A stretch of DNA of 64,000 nucleotides from Mixia osmundae IAM 14324 (lineage: Eukaryota > Basidiomycota > Mixiomycetes > Mixiales > Mixiaceae), in contig NW_014575559.1 in the NCBI RefSeq assembly GCF_000708205.1, positions 708,575-772,574 of the forward strand, written 5' to 3'. Position 1 is the first letter of the stretch, and each line of letters starts with the position of its first letter. Shown here one piece after another: positions 44,964 to 54,943 of this stretch. The notes below the pieces were generated by a model. The model was given only the letters and a program-made list of their open reading frames with translations. It did not search any database and had not been told where the DNA came from. The translations under genes and the position numbers were made by a program.

Positions 44964-45435
44964 GTCGCATGCAGGTGCAAATGACTGAAGCACACTGAAG
45001 TACGCGCTAAGCTTTATATCGATGATCATCATCGTGGCCATGGCGAAAGCCTTCCAATCTGCGATAAGCCCGGCGCAGCGATCCTCCCCTCTTCTGTGTC
45101 CCCTGCGTCGCTCGTGTAGTCTGCACATCCCAGAGCCTTAGACCTTCGCTGCGGCGACTTTTGCCCTCGCGACAGAGATGTCCTCATCAAAGACGAGCAT
45201 ATCGCAGATTCTACACCTGCCGCACCCAGGTAGCAAATACAAGATCACTCAGGGACGCTGAATATCCCATGTCGGAGTCCGACGTGAGTCGGTATTGAGG
45301 CAATGTAGCATCAGCAGTCTGTGCATATGTTTTCAGCGACCGCGTCGCCAAAGAGCTCTGCCTTCGTCGGCATAACATCCAGCCTGACGAGGATCAGAGC
45401 GACCGCTTTACAGCTACCCTTCGTCGCTTATAGGG
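44964..45435. other. Divergent intergenic region, 472 bp
   Basis: Between HIS5 and the first small secreted-protein gene. GTGAGTCGG near 45285 is one base off a Gcn4 site (TGAGTCA), of interest because HIS5 is a typical Gcn4 target, but this is weak. Confidence 0.35.
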
Positions 45436-46121
45436 ATGCTCGCTTTGGGATTGGTCTCGCTGCTTGCTCTGGCTTCCGCTGTCCTCGGTGGGGGCAATCG
45501 CCAGTGCATCTTTGCGTCCAGGTACTTTGGCGGTCACGAAGCTGCCGAATTCGACTTTTTGCTCATCCAGAGTGACATACTCGCTTATGACTCGATGATG
45601 ATCGATACCGACGGCTTGGGTGCAAAGGCCGCAGATCGTACAGAGTACATCATAGCCAACAACGAACGATGGGCTGCGAGCTACTACACGAGTACGTCTA
45701 GCCAGACTAACCGCAAGAGGTGGCTCATTTGGAAGCAGTCGACGACCCTGGCAACTTCCATTATCCCTTTGTATTCTATTACAGCCCATCATCTCAGACA
45801 TTGCTCTATCACATCGCCGGCGCCAGTGTTGATCGCCACGGGTAAGTGAGGTCTCCCGAGCATGACACACACGGCTGACGACCGCCACAGACTCCAGAAC
45901 TGGGGCCTCACGTACGCTCCAATGGCTACGCATTCTCCTCGGCTGACGCTCATACAGATGCGGCGACGCGGATGGCAACCATCAGCAAGATATCGGCCAG
46001 GCCAACCTTGGCTGAATACGTTCCCTGTACCTTCTTTACAAACATGTCATCAGGTTGGCACGTGTCCGATGACCTTTGCGACGGACGTCAAGCGGCGCTG
46101 CTATGCCAACGAAGCTCCTGA
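45436..46121 (+). CDS. Small secreted protein, paralogue A (frame doubtful at last junction)
   Basis: Signal peptide MLALGLVSLLALASAVLGG, then a Cys-containing domain starting RQCIFASRYFGGHEAAEF and DFLLIQSDILAYDSMMIDTD. Exons 45436-45691, 45739-45841 and 45891 onward. It is a paralogue of the next gene: matching features are the CIFA start, YDxxxID, an internal DDPGNFHYPFVFYY block and the last-exon patterns ELGPHV and CTFFTNMSSGWHVSDDLCD. The last exon that matches the paralogue ends with a stop at 46121, but joining it at the best GT-AG pair (45842-45890) leaves a one-base frame mismatch; the frame that splices cleanly runs to 46173 and does not resemble the paralogue. So the gene may be damaged or the splice unusual. 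Function unknown. Confidence 0.55.
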
Positions 46122-46169
46122 GAAGCGACAAAATAGATTTCAATCCTGCTCCTCAGAACTGCGAGAGCC

Positions 46170-46847
46170 ATGAAGGTAGCAGTAGGCCTTACTTGGGCAT
46201 CACTGGCCTCGTTTGGCATCGCTTCGCCGATCACGAACAACCATGAGTGCATCTTTGCCTTTAACATTGCCGGCGATCCTCAGCCTCACTACTTTGTCTT
46301 CAATCTGCTGCAAAATGCTAGCAGTCTTGTCTACGATGCCATTCGTATAGACGGTCTGCCCGATATCCACACGAAAGCATACCACACGGATGTCTTGTGG
46401 CAAAAGAACAAGAAGCACGACGTTAGCCGCTTCACGGGTAAGCTCTCGCCCCTTTCGACCGCGCGGAAGCAGCGACTGATCGATCAGCAGTCAACGTTGA
46501 CACGTCGACGTATGCATTCACGTTCTGGTACTGCGTCGATGCGCAAGACTTGCTCTTCAGATTGGACGGAGCTAGCAATTACAAACATGCGCCGTCAGTA
46601 GGACGATAGCTCGAGCTTGCATATCGACTGATTGGCGGTACAGGATGTCGAGCTTTGGCCTCACTTGTGGCAGTGCCGGTCTATACGATCAACAGGACAT
46701 TGCCCAAGCAAATTGGTGAACATGTCACTGCTGAGCCGGATCGGCTGGAAGCTTGACAACGGGGACTCGTGCGTTGAGGTTGCCCCAGCTATTGCAAGTC
46801 ATACTCCACCAATTGCCGATCCTGTTGCAGGGCTGAGCAGCTACTAG
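46170..46847 (+). CDS. Small secreted protein, paralogue B
   Basis: Three exons (46170-46437, 46488-46597, 46644-46847; introns 50 and 46 bp) give 193 residues. Signal peptide MKVAVGLTWASLASFGIAS. The mature part starts NNHECIFAFNIAGDPQPHYF, then FNLLQNASSLVYDAIRIDGL; a later block reads YAFTFWYCVDAQDLLFRLDG, and the end has ELWPHLWQCRSI and VNMSLLSRIGWKLDNGDSC. It resembles the preceding gene over its whole length but at low identity, so the pair is an old tandem duplicate. Five or six Cys suggest disulfides. Such small fast-evolving secreted proteins are often host- or niche-related in fungi; no direct evidence here. It begins 49 bp after the paralogue's likely stop. Confidence 0.7.
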
Positions 46848-46865
46848 ACCACTGTGAAAGTCATC

Positions 46866-47330
46866 TTACGTCGAGCCTCTGAGCGTTGTGTGCGGATCGA
46901 GATAGACCTTGAGAACGTTATCGTATACCATGGTCATGACAAGATGCCAGTCCTCATAGTTGACTGCCCGACTCGTTCAATCGCAGGAGCACAAACAGGC
47001 GTTCGACTGACTGAGGAAGCTGGACGATTTGAGCGGCGACGCGATCGTATGGGCAAAGAAGGGTTTGTTTGCGAGGGAAGGTTGGTCCGGGACATCAAGG
47101 ACGAGCGACGTGATTTGCGACAGATCGGACTTCCAGCCGAGCGCAAAGCTGAGCGATGCTGATACTTCGCCGACGGGTGTGGCGGATAGCCAGCATTGAG
47201 CTGGAAGATACTCGCCAGTTGCACGGCTGGCCAAAGCATCCTTGTTTTGAGCATAGCCTTGCGTAGCAGCATGCACGCACGCGCCGGTCATAAGACTGGC
47301 AATTGCGATCATATAGGCAAGTGAAAGCAT
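46866..47330 (-). CDS. Small secreted protein, unrelated family
   Basis: Two exons (47012-47330 and 46866-46963, intron 48 bp) give 138 residues. The ATG at 47330 is used because it starts a signal peptide (MLSLAYMIAIASLMTGACVHA). The mature part includes LPAQCWLSATPVGEVSASL, SLSFALGWKSDLSQITSLVL and, after the junction, INYEDWHLVMTMVYDNVLKV; the end, VYLDPHTTLRGST, is followed by the stop at 46866. Without splicing the frame stops soon after (CLCSCD), but the spliced version has a more protein-like end. It does not visibly match the neighbouring tandem pair. Tail-to-tail with paralogue B, 18 bp apart. Confidence 0.6.
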
Positions 47331-47500
47331 TTCTGCTGATGCGTCGGCAGAATCGCGCAGCGCAAGTGGCAAATGCGCGTGTAGGAAGCCATGAAAGTAT
47401 GCGCCTCGCTGTGATGTTTCACAAGTGCGACTGACACAGTGCGACCAGATGTCGCCGATCGTGAGCAGAGCGTCGTCTGTCCAGACCCATCTGGTGAGAT

Positions 47501-48049
47501 ATGGACAAGTTGCCCGTAGAGTTGCTGGGCGTGATTATCCTACACCTATTGGATGGCAATGCGACATTGCGACTGCAAAGCATTGCAGGGCTTGCATTGA
47601 CAAGCGTACATCTGCGCGAGCTCGTATCGCATTACTTCTGGACAGTAAGCTGCTGTCCAGTCGCCTTCGAGCTGCTGATCAGTCGTCAGGATGTCACATT
47701 GGACGAAGGCATGCTGACGGGCAAGCACATGCAAACTCTACTGCGGCTCTTGCGAGCGCACGGACATCGAATCCGCACAATAAGATTGTCGGCGTGTCCG
47801 TCAAATCTGCCAGTGAACAGCTACGAAGACGGCTTCATGTTCCTGAGACGGCGCTGCTGGGCCAGTCTCGTCTGTCTCGTCTTGCTTCACTCGCCTCAGC
47901 TCCAACGCGTGTACGTGCCACAGAGCGATGTCAATGTGATTGGGCCAGTACTGACGCCCTTTGACGTACGATTCATCGTCATGCCGGGCAGCTACAAAAG
48001 GCAGAGCAGCCACGCGAACAGCCAGATCAGACGGTCATACTCGATCTGA
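47501..48049 (+). CDS. F-box-like protein
   Basis: Intronless 182-residue frame starting MDKLPVELLGVIILHLL, an F-box-like first helix, followed by ALTSVHLRELVSHYFW. After residue 90 there are LRR-like strands (RIRTIRLSACPSNLPVNSYE, SLVCLVLLHSPQLQRVYVP). F-box proteins link substrates to SCF ubiquitin ligases. The protein is short for a fungal F-box/LRR protein and may be truncated. Its last 58 bp overlap the coding end of the convergent surface-protein gene in antisense. Confidence 0.6.
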   Translation: MDKLPVELLGVIILHLLDGNATLRLQSIAGLALTSVHLRELVSHYFWTVSCCPVAFELLISRQDVTLDEGMLTGKHMQTLLRLLRAHGHRIRTIRLSACPSNLPVNSYEDGFMFLRRRCWASLVCLVLLHSPQLQRVYVPQSDVNVIGPVLTPFDVRFIVMPGSYKRQSSHANSQIRRSYSI

Positions 48050-48603
48050 TGTCGCGCTGGAGAGCTTGTAGGAGCAGACGTCGCTCGTATTGCTTCTTCC
48101 GTCCACGTCCAAGCTGTCGTAGGCACATAGCCACTGACGGAGCTGGAAGTTGCGGCTGTGAATTCACTCGTGAAGTAAAAAGTGTGTGTAGATGTGGCGG
48201 GCGTGTCATAAGTCACCGTGGAAGGATACGGCGTAGATTCAAAGGCGAGCGAATAGTACACATCTGCCTGTCCTGGCGTGCAGCCCGAGGTGTCGTTGCT
48301 GCAGAAGCAGCGAACCGAGTAGGACAGCGCATCGCCCGTGATGGTCACCTTGGCGGTGGAGTCGCATGCCACGGTACTTGCGTTAGCCTCAGAATCGAAG
48401 ACTATACAGCCTGTGCTGTTGCCGTAGGGAGAGGTGACTTCTTGTCCGTTCGAGGAGCATGGCATGGGTGCCTGACAAGAGAAACGCTCGTGCAGGTCTT
48501 GAGGACTCTGGCTGTAGGACTCCGTGTAGAGCACATGGCAAGTCTGCTGCCCATCAGTCACGGCGCACAGGCCAGCAAGCGCCAGTAGCATGACCCGGCG
48601 CAT
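47992..48603 (-). CDS. Secreted, probably GPI-anchored surface protein
   Basis: 203-residue frame starting MRRVMLLALAGLCAVTDGQ, a signal peptide, at 48603; the open frame extends upstream without hydrophobic character. The mature part has six or more Cys in pairs (GQQTCHVLY, RFSCQAPMPCSSNG, VACDSTAK, VRCFCSNDTSGCTPG). A Ser/Thr-rich stretch follows (FTAATSSSVSGYVPTTAWTW), and the C-terminus ends in a hydrophobic tail (LIWLFAWLLCLL), the layout of a GPI signal with an omega site probably in TSAPTSSPA. Cell-wall or plasma-membrane location is inferred. Head-to-head with VPS29, 128 bp apart. Confidence 0.7.
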   Translation of the reverse strand: MRRVMLLALAGLCAVTDGQQTCHVLYTESYSQSPQDLHERFSCQAPMPCSSNGQEVTSPYGNSTGCIVFDSEANASTVACDSTAKVTITGDALSYSVRCFCSNDTSGCTPGQADVYYSLAFESTPYPSTVTYDTPATSTHTFYFTSEFTAATSSSVSGYVPTTAWTWTEEAIRATSAPTSSPARHQIEYDRLIWLFAWLLCLL

Positions 48604-48731
48604 GACCCGTGTGCTCCAATGGGCAGCACTCACCTGCACAGCTGAGCAGACTCGATAGCAAACCCAGCAAACGCGAGCGCGAAGCCAAGTCCCCGAAGGA
48701 TCCATCGACCTATCACCCTGCTCAGCACGCC

Positions 48732-49631
48732 ATGGGTCTGCTCCCATCCCTCCTCGGCTACTCTCAGCTCAATCGGGGTCCGCAGTGCTCGTTCTCGTCA
48801 CCGGAGACTTGCACATCCCTCACCGGCAAGCCGGTCACCGTTACTCGTGTCCTCGAGCTCACGGTCTGCTGTAGGTGTCATGACTTGCCGGCCAAGTTCA
48901 AGAAGCTGCTCGTGCCAGGCAAGATCCAGCAGATACTCCGTCAGCACATCCACTTTTCCGCCCGATGATGTGCTCAAGCGAACGAGCAGTAACGGGCAAT
49001 GTGTGCGATAGAGAGACGCTAGACTACCTCAGGAGCGTAGCGCCAGACGTACGAGCCGTGCGCGGTGATTGGGACGAGGCAAGCTACTGCTCTTTTTGCC
49101 AGCAGACTCGCGCTGACAGGATGCACAGAATCCAAGTTGGCCTCAATCGCTGATTGTGCAGCATGGCAACCTTAGGCTAGGCGTCATACACGGACATCAG
49201 TGCGTACCACTAGGAGACACAGAGTCCTTGTCTGCCATTGCGCGCAAGATGGACGTCGACGTCATGATCTCTGGCGCAACTCACAGGTACGCCTCCTCGC
49301 TGTCCTTTACGAGCCTCTCGCTCAGGACCGCATGCAATGCAGGTTCGAAGCATTCGAATTCGATCATCGGTTCTTTGTCAATCCGGGCTCAGCGACGGGC
49401 GCCTTCATGCCATGTTTCGGCTCCAGTGCGAAAGCGAAACCCGCGCAAGACAAGACTGACGAGCCAGAAGCGGACTCGACAGGGAACGAACCTGCCGTCG
49501 CCCTCGACCCAACGCCATCGTTCACGCTGCTCGATATACAAGGCAACGTCGTCGTCGTGTACGTCTATCAGCTGGTGTCGGGCGAAGTCAAGGTGGAAAA
49601 GATCGAGTTCCGCGCTCACGCTCAGACTTAG
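48732..49631 (+). CDS. VPS29: Retromer subunit Vps29
   Basis: Metallophosphoesterase-fold subunit of the retromer, which recycles cargo from endosomes to the Golgi. Exons 48732-48735, 48786-48825, 48875-48939, 48990-49078, 49120-49286, 49343-49631 give 217 residues. Hallmarks: VLVLVTGDLHIPHR, HDLPAKFKKLLVPGKIQQIL, TGNVCDRETLDYLRSVAPDV, RLGVIHGHQCVPLGD, SGATHRFEAFEFDHRFFVNP. The first exon is only four bases (ATGG). Two introns, 48826-48874 and 49079-49119, begin GC: no GT in the right phase exists, while these restore IPHRCHDLPAK and GDWDEDAQNPSWP. A 40-residue Lys/Asp/Pro insert in the last exon makes it longer than yeast or human Vps29. Other introns are 50, 50 and 56 bp. Confidence 0.93.
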
Positions 49632-49813
49632 CTCCCAATGTCTCAATGTATGTACCACTTCTCGCAGGCAAAAGAGATGCGGAGAACCCATATAATGATG
49701 CGGTACACGAGAAGCCAAATTACCACGACAATGAGCTACTCTGTCATGCGCGTTACAGCCGAAAGCGGACGATTTTGCGGTTCTGAGTAGTCCTTCTTGC
49801 AGGCGTTTGCTGT

Positions 49814-50937
49814 TTAATCCTTTCGGCTGAGATCGCCAACGGGAAGGACGAGGTAGCCTGCATCGGGGGTGAGCAGACCGGCAGCCTGTGACAGACAGGT
49901 CTGATTAGTCCATATCCATCGCAAAACAAACAAGGCTTACGCCAGTGTAGAACGCGCATGCTGCGGTGACGAGACCGAAAGCACCACCGGCAGTCGTGAT
50001 AGCAGTGTGGGTGGGCAGCAGCTTGCCGACAAAGAGCAAGAGGAATGTGCTGCCCGATCGAGCATCAGTAGCTACGATAGCACGAGGAGATGCCTGACGT
50101 ACAGCGTCAAGAAGAAGAATACGCTGACGAGTGCTGCGGATGAGCGGAGAGAGGCGATGAGCATGATGAAGGTCTGTCAATGGTAAACATCAGCATCGAA
50201 CGCGGCGTGCAAGCGCTGGCACTGACGAAGATGAACCATGCGGCGAGGTAGAAGCCTAGCGCATAGTCGAAATCGGTCGTCACGGCGCCATCGACGGTGT
50301 AGGCAGCAACGACACCTGAGCTGGGCCACAGAGTGAGGCCGAAGGAGATCCAGAAGCCACCGTATGAGCAGAATGCGGTCGCGCCAAAGGTGTTACCGGC
50401 TGTGCTCGTCTCATCAGTCTCGGAGTGGTGCGCACGGATGGGCTAGACTGACCAGCGAATTCCCAGATACCAGCGATGAGCTGAACGAGACCACCGTAGC
50501 CGAGAGCACTGCCGATGATGATGTTAGGCGCGGCGACTGTGCATCAAAGTCCGGAGTCAGTGGCCTGATGCGTCGCAATGACACCAACACGTACCGCCCT
50601 TTGCGCCAACGTTGAGCAGTGAGAGGATGAAGGTAGTGACTGCGAAAGCCAACAGACCGAGCGGTGCCGGGTTGGCGAATCGGCGATGGTAGACTGGGAA
50701 AGCGGGCTGGGATGAATCGATGGCATGGCCACCAGGGGTGATGCCACGGTTCAGTTGACCGCCATATTGACCGCCGCTAGCGGTAGGTGCGCCGGTGGGC
50801 GAGTGATGGCCGACTGCAGCCTTGTCATCGTGATGATGGTGGTTGTGCAGGCCGTTGCCAGATTCTACGGTACCGTGTTCGACGGACATATTCAACGTAG
50901 GATCGTTCGAGAAATCTGATGAGCGACCAGTAGACAT
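49814..50937 (-). CDS. Acetate/succinate channel, GPR1/FUN34/YaaH (Ato) family
   Basis: Six-helix plasma-membrane protein of 283 residues related to yeast Ato2/Ady2. Exons: 50595-50937, 50453-50536, 50227-50399, 50103-50173, 49941-50049, 49814-49885. N-terminal ~85 residues are cytosolic with a His-rich run. Signature NPAPLGLLAFAVTTFILSL (family NPAPLGL), then VGAKGVAAPNIIIGSALGYG, GLVQLIAGIWEFAAGNTFGA, FCSYGGFWISFGLTLWPSSG and the end GYLVLPVGDLSRKD. The start at 50937 is the ATG after which the frame is protein-like. Introns are 53-58 bp. These channels are usually induced when acetate is the carbon source. Confidence 0.93.
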
Positions 50938-51325
50938 GATCAAGCGAGGTGGCACGGAAGAAAGCAGAGAGAGAGCTTGTTTGTCAGCTGACTTTCCTGT
51001 TCGCTCGAGCAGGAGACGTACCAACGAGGTGGACGTATCAAGTGCGTGCGTGTTTCGCGTAACGTCTCAGGAGATCGATAGATACTCTCGAGTGCTTCAG
51101 GTACTTTATGGAGTAGGCGAGAGGTCAAGTTCGCCAAGTCTACTTGTGAGTTGGGTCAGGCGCCGCTTTTCTTACCTAGCTGGCTTCGATTTCGGCCGGC
51201 AGCCTAGTTCATCCGCAAAGAATCGCCCTATGGATCTACACCCCGCACTCCAAAATCGGATTTTTCCGCGTGTACATTTGTCCGGGGCAAAGCCACCGAT
51301 CGCGCGACTAGGTCACGAGGTTGTC
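50938..51325. other. Intergenic, 388 bp
   Basis: Upstream of the Ato gene and 3' of the acyltransferase, both on the minus strand. No element recognised. Confidence 0.5.
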
Positions 51326-53861
51326 CTACAAGTGGGCCTCGACTGCCGCGGGCTGATGGATCTGAGAAGCCAAAGTCAATACTCCTGGAACGAGAAGCAG
51401 TGTCAGCCCAGGGTCTCTATGCATTGTGTAAGACTCAGACTCACTTGAGCTGACTGTCGCACTGTCGCGTCGATTCTTGCCCTCTCTGTCCCCGGATTTG
51501 TGTCAGCCGCGCGCGCGGGGGTTGAACCGGAACTAACCTGCGGAAGCTTCCGAGCCTTTCCAGGAATGACCAAAGTTTACCTTCGGCGCGAATGACGCCG
51601 GCCTCGTCTCTACGGGGCGTCCATTCAGGATGCAGGGCCATCATTGCGACTGATTTGGCGTTCTTGCTCCGCCTGGCTATGATGATGCCCATCTCGTGAT
51701 ACCGCTGGAAAGCGTTCGACATTGTCGCCTGGTTGACAGCCTCGAGATACGACACATCGCCCTGGCGCAGCAATCAGTCAGCCAGTGTAAGAACGTCAGA
51801 CGATGTACATACCTGTGCATGCAAGGTCTTGCCATAGACCTGGGCACGCTTGTGAAACTCGCGCTCGGGCAGCCAGAGAATATCGTCTTCCAAGCCGCTG
51901 CCATTCTTAAGCGGCGTGAGACCAAAGAGACTGACAGCGGCGAGCCAGTATGTCTCTATAAATGGCCAGATCAGGAAGCAGTAGAAGTCTGCAAGCTTGT
52001 GAGCTGAAGCGCAGGTGTCACAAAGGGGACTCGCCAAAGTTCTCGCGGCCTCTGGCGCGCTCTGCAGGTGAAAGGCCGATCATGTCATCCTCGACGAGAA
52101 TGACCTGATCCGTCTGCAAATGCTCGATTGTGTTCTCTGCATTCTGCACCATACCTTCAGTGCCATAGACGAACTCGTTTTTGAGCGTTTGCGAGAGGAA
52201 GCCGAGCTCGGCTAAGAGGAAATTATATTCCATTCGTTGACCAGGTACGGCACCACCAGCTTTGACTTTGGTATAGAGCGTTGCAGATAGCAGCGCTTCA
52301 CCCACGCATCAGCTCAGTAGCGACCATCGGTCGATCGGCTTACCTTCGGAGACAAAGATGTGGATAACTTGGTTTCGATGGAATGAGAGGTCGAAGCGCT
52401 TGAGTGGATAGACAGTGGGTTCCATGAGATCATGATAGACGCCGATAAGATCTTTCAATGCTTCTAGTGCGCGATCGACGACTTCCTCCGTCGTCATTCC
52501 GCCAAACTCTGCCACCCGTCCACCGCGAGAGATGATCTTCTCTCGCAGCGTATCGACTCGCCTGACCAGCTCGTTACGTCCCACACCACGTCCGCGTAGG
52601 GTGAGAATGACGGTCCCGACGAGTGCAGCAGGCATGATGACAGAGACTTTATTGATGTCCGACAGGACTTGGTATCCGAGCGCCTTGAGTAGCATGACTT
52701 TGTGCTCATTGTTATTCGCCGGATCGAATGCAACGCGATCCTGGCGCAGACGTTTGCGACTCACGACCTGATCTTCGATGAAGCCCTTGAGTGAGTACGG
52801 TTTCTGGAACCGCACATCGATTCTGCCCATCTTGAGCTGCAGGACACGCGTGTTGGCAATGAGACCCCAGATAGATTCCTTTTCCTTTGGATTGCCCAGG
52901 AGCTCGTTGACGTACGAGTCTGTCTCGATGACTTTATCATACTGTACACTGATCGGACAGATCATGACATCTGCTGTCCTGCCAGTCTGAACGGCCTCTA
53001 AAACATATTTGAGGATGCCGAGTTTCGGTGGCAGTAGTTTGCCCGTCCGTGAGCGTGTACCCTCGATGAAACATTCGAGATTGTGTCCTGTCGATAGTAA
53101 TTGTTCGATGTATTCGCGAATGACGACAGGATAGAGTGCATCGTCACCGAAACTTCGTCTGATGTAGAATGCACCGCACTTCTGCAGCATCGGACCAACG
53201 ACAGGCATGTCCAGGTTCTCGCCCGCCACAATATGCGGTATAGAGATGCCCAAGCGATAACACAAGAATGACACCTGCGCTCAAGCTCGTCAGCTCACAT
53301 CACATCGGTCGTACAGACAGGACGTGCAGTCAGGTAATCGATATGCGATTTGTGGCAGGGCAGCATGAGCAGCGATATCTTCTTCTCTGCAGCTTCTTGC
53401 GCAACTTGTCGAAACACTGTGAACTCGTCCAAGCTGATGTGTATGCCCTGGTGATACATCCTGACGAGGATGTTGTTGACCGTCGCGCCAAAGAACTTGA
53501 AGAACTGAACGCTGTCCAAGCGAGCAATCATCTTGCGAGCAGTCTCGGTCGCGACGTCAAAAAGCTGCTGCTCGAGCTCATTGATCTTTTGTGCACGTTG
53601 TGTCCGGGGCAAGTCAAGCTGATCGAGCCGTTGTTGTGCGAGCTGCTTGATGCGCGACCTCACGGCTGCGCTGTTGAGCACACGTGCAGTGACATCTGCC
53701 GTGTAGCCTTCATAGAGAACTCTCGAGCCGACATAGTGCTCGTAACTTCGCCAACCCTACGCGACCTTTACTCGTCAGTCTAGCTTTGAATCCACAGCAT
53801 GAGACTGACGGTGCCCTGCGCATATGCGCCTAGCTGTCGCATAAATTCATAAGGATTCTCC
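51326..53861 (-). CDS. GNPAT/PlsB-type glycerol-3-phosphate (or DHAP) acyltransferase
   Basis: Adds the first acyl chain in glycerolipid synthesis. Exons (high to low) 53810-53861, 53319-53756, 52344-53274, 52035-52295, 51813-51988, 51538-51761, 51445-51485, 51326-51384, all in phase from 53861; 5' exon(s) upstream unresolved. Motif I (HX4D) is in LLMLPCHKSHIDYL; motif III is FIEGTRSRTGK; motif IV is VMICPISVQYD. N-terminal block NPYEFMRQLGAYAQGTGWRS, EHYVGSRVLYEG; C-terminal block DFYCFLIWPFIETYWLAAV. The intron 51989-52034 begins GC: TTTG/GCGAGT is the only donor that restores ENFDFYCF. The junction at 53275-53318 adds three residues compared with what I expect, so it is less certain. The enzyme could prefer either acyl acceptor. 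Confidence 0.82.
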
Positions 53862-54218
53862 CTGCGTATACCGACTTAGCCAGCTGGCCAGACGGGTACT
53901 TCGAGGTCAAACGCGCCTAATGTGGGCCTGGTGGTGCTGCACAAGATTGCGGGCTTCTCGCGAAGCTTGGGCTCCGTTCGGCGTAATTGCAGGAGAAGAT
54001 GTGGAGCCAGCTTGACTGATCGAGCTCGCGGCTGAGCTTGAGGATGGCGCAGAACTATATGAGCCCGCAGACTGTCTCGAGCGAGCTTTGATCATCATCG
54101 GCATCGTCCACGGTCCCGCTGTCGTGCTGATCACCGTGTCGATGCTGGTATCGGGCGGACGTGCACCCTCATCGTCTAGCAAGGCCAGGGTAGCTTCCGC
54201 TGAAGATTTGCCAGACAT
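53862..54218 (-). other. Probable 5' coding exon of the acyltransferase
   Basis: An open frame from an ATG at 54218 reads MSGKSSAEATLALLDDEG, then a Ser/Ala-rich disordered stretch, ending near 53907. It lies directly upstream on the same strand and would give the missing N-terminus, but I found no splice pair that joins it in phase; a separate small gene is also possible. Confidence 0.35.
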
Positions 54219-54499
54219 TGTGAGAACGGAGCCGGTGCCTAGCTTACGTCGGCGTACGACGGCGACTGTGCGGGGAGCGCGTCAACTGTAATCGGAGCAT
54301 ACGAGCGGCCGTGGCTGCGTCATACCGTCAGACTTTGCTAGCTTCACTTCACGCAAAATGGGTTCAAAGGGCGAGCGTCTTGCCACTGGCACTCAGGCGT
54401 ATGCTAACGGCTTGTGAGGGCTGCAGGAAAATCATTCGAGAGCGAGTTGTTCGTCGCAGCAGAGCGAGCACGACTGACCGTGTCGGGTTTGCAGCTCAC

Positions 54500-54847
54500 A
54501 TGAACGATGGCGACCAGACGAATTACAGCAAAGCAGAGCTAGCTGCTCGCGAGCCAGAACGTCACGATGTTGGCAAAACGGGCTCTCACAACCCACAAGA
54601 CGCCAAGGATGAGCGAAGCATCGCCAATCGACTCAGTGCGGCCAATACGCAAAACGATGACGGCGACGCTGGCCCCAAGCAACCTCCTACCAAGGCTGCC
54701 TTAGACGTGAGCATCCTCTCGCACTGCTGCGCCGGTCGCTCACAGCGTATGCAGCACGGCAACAAGCCGTCAAAGGGCGCCATCATTGATGAGCAGATCG
54801 AGGCCGAGGAGCAGGCCGAGCTCGCAAAGAAGGGTATCAAGCCATAG
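54500..54847 (+). CDS. Small hydrophilic protein of unknown function
   Basis: Frame of 102 residues if the 39-bp segment 54707-54745 (GT to AG, no stop, divisible by three) is an intron, 115 if not. The start at 54500 (MNDGDQTNYSKAELAAREPE) follows open but Arg/Ser-rich sequence that looks non-coding. The end reads HGNKPSKGAIIDEQIEAEEQ followed by AELAKKGIKP. A KPSKGA...AE/D-rich...KKG ending is common to a group of small uncharacterised fungal proteins. No signal or membrane segment. Function unknown. Confidence 0.55.
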   Translation: MNDGDQTNYSKAELAAREPERHDVGKTGSHNPQDAKDERSIANRLSAANTQNDDGDAGPKQPPTKAALDVSILSHCCAGRSQRMQHGNKPSKGAIIDEQIEAEEQAELAKKGIKP

Positions 54848-54943
54848 ATGCTGCAATGAACATGACAGATACATGAATTTATTGCAATGCACGCAAGTCA
54901 CAAATGATGAGCACTCCTACAAAACATATTCATCAAACTGTCA

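Noticed and set aside
44945-44965. TGACGTCA (CRE-like palindrome) near the HIS5 start
   Set aside because: It is inside the first codons of HIS5 (MVTSNG), so the match is explained by coding sequence.
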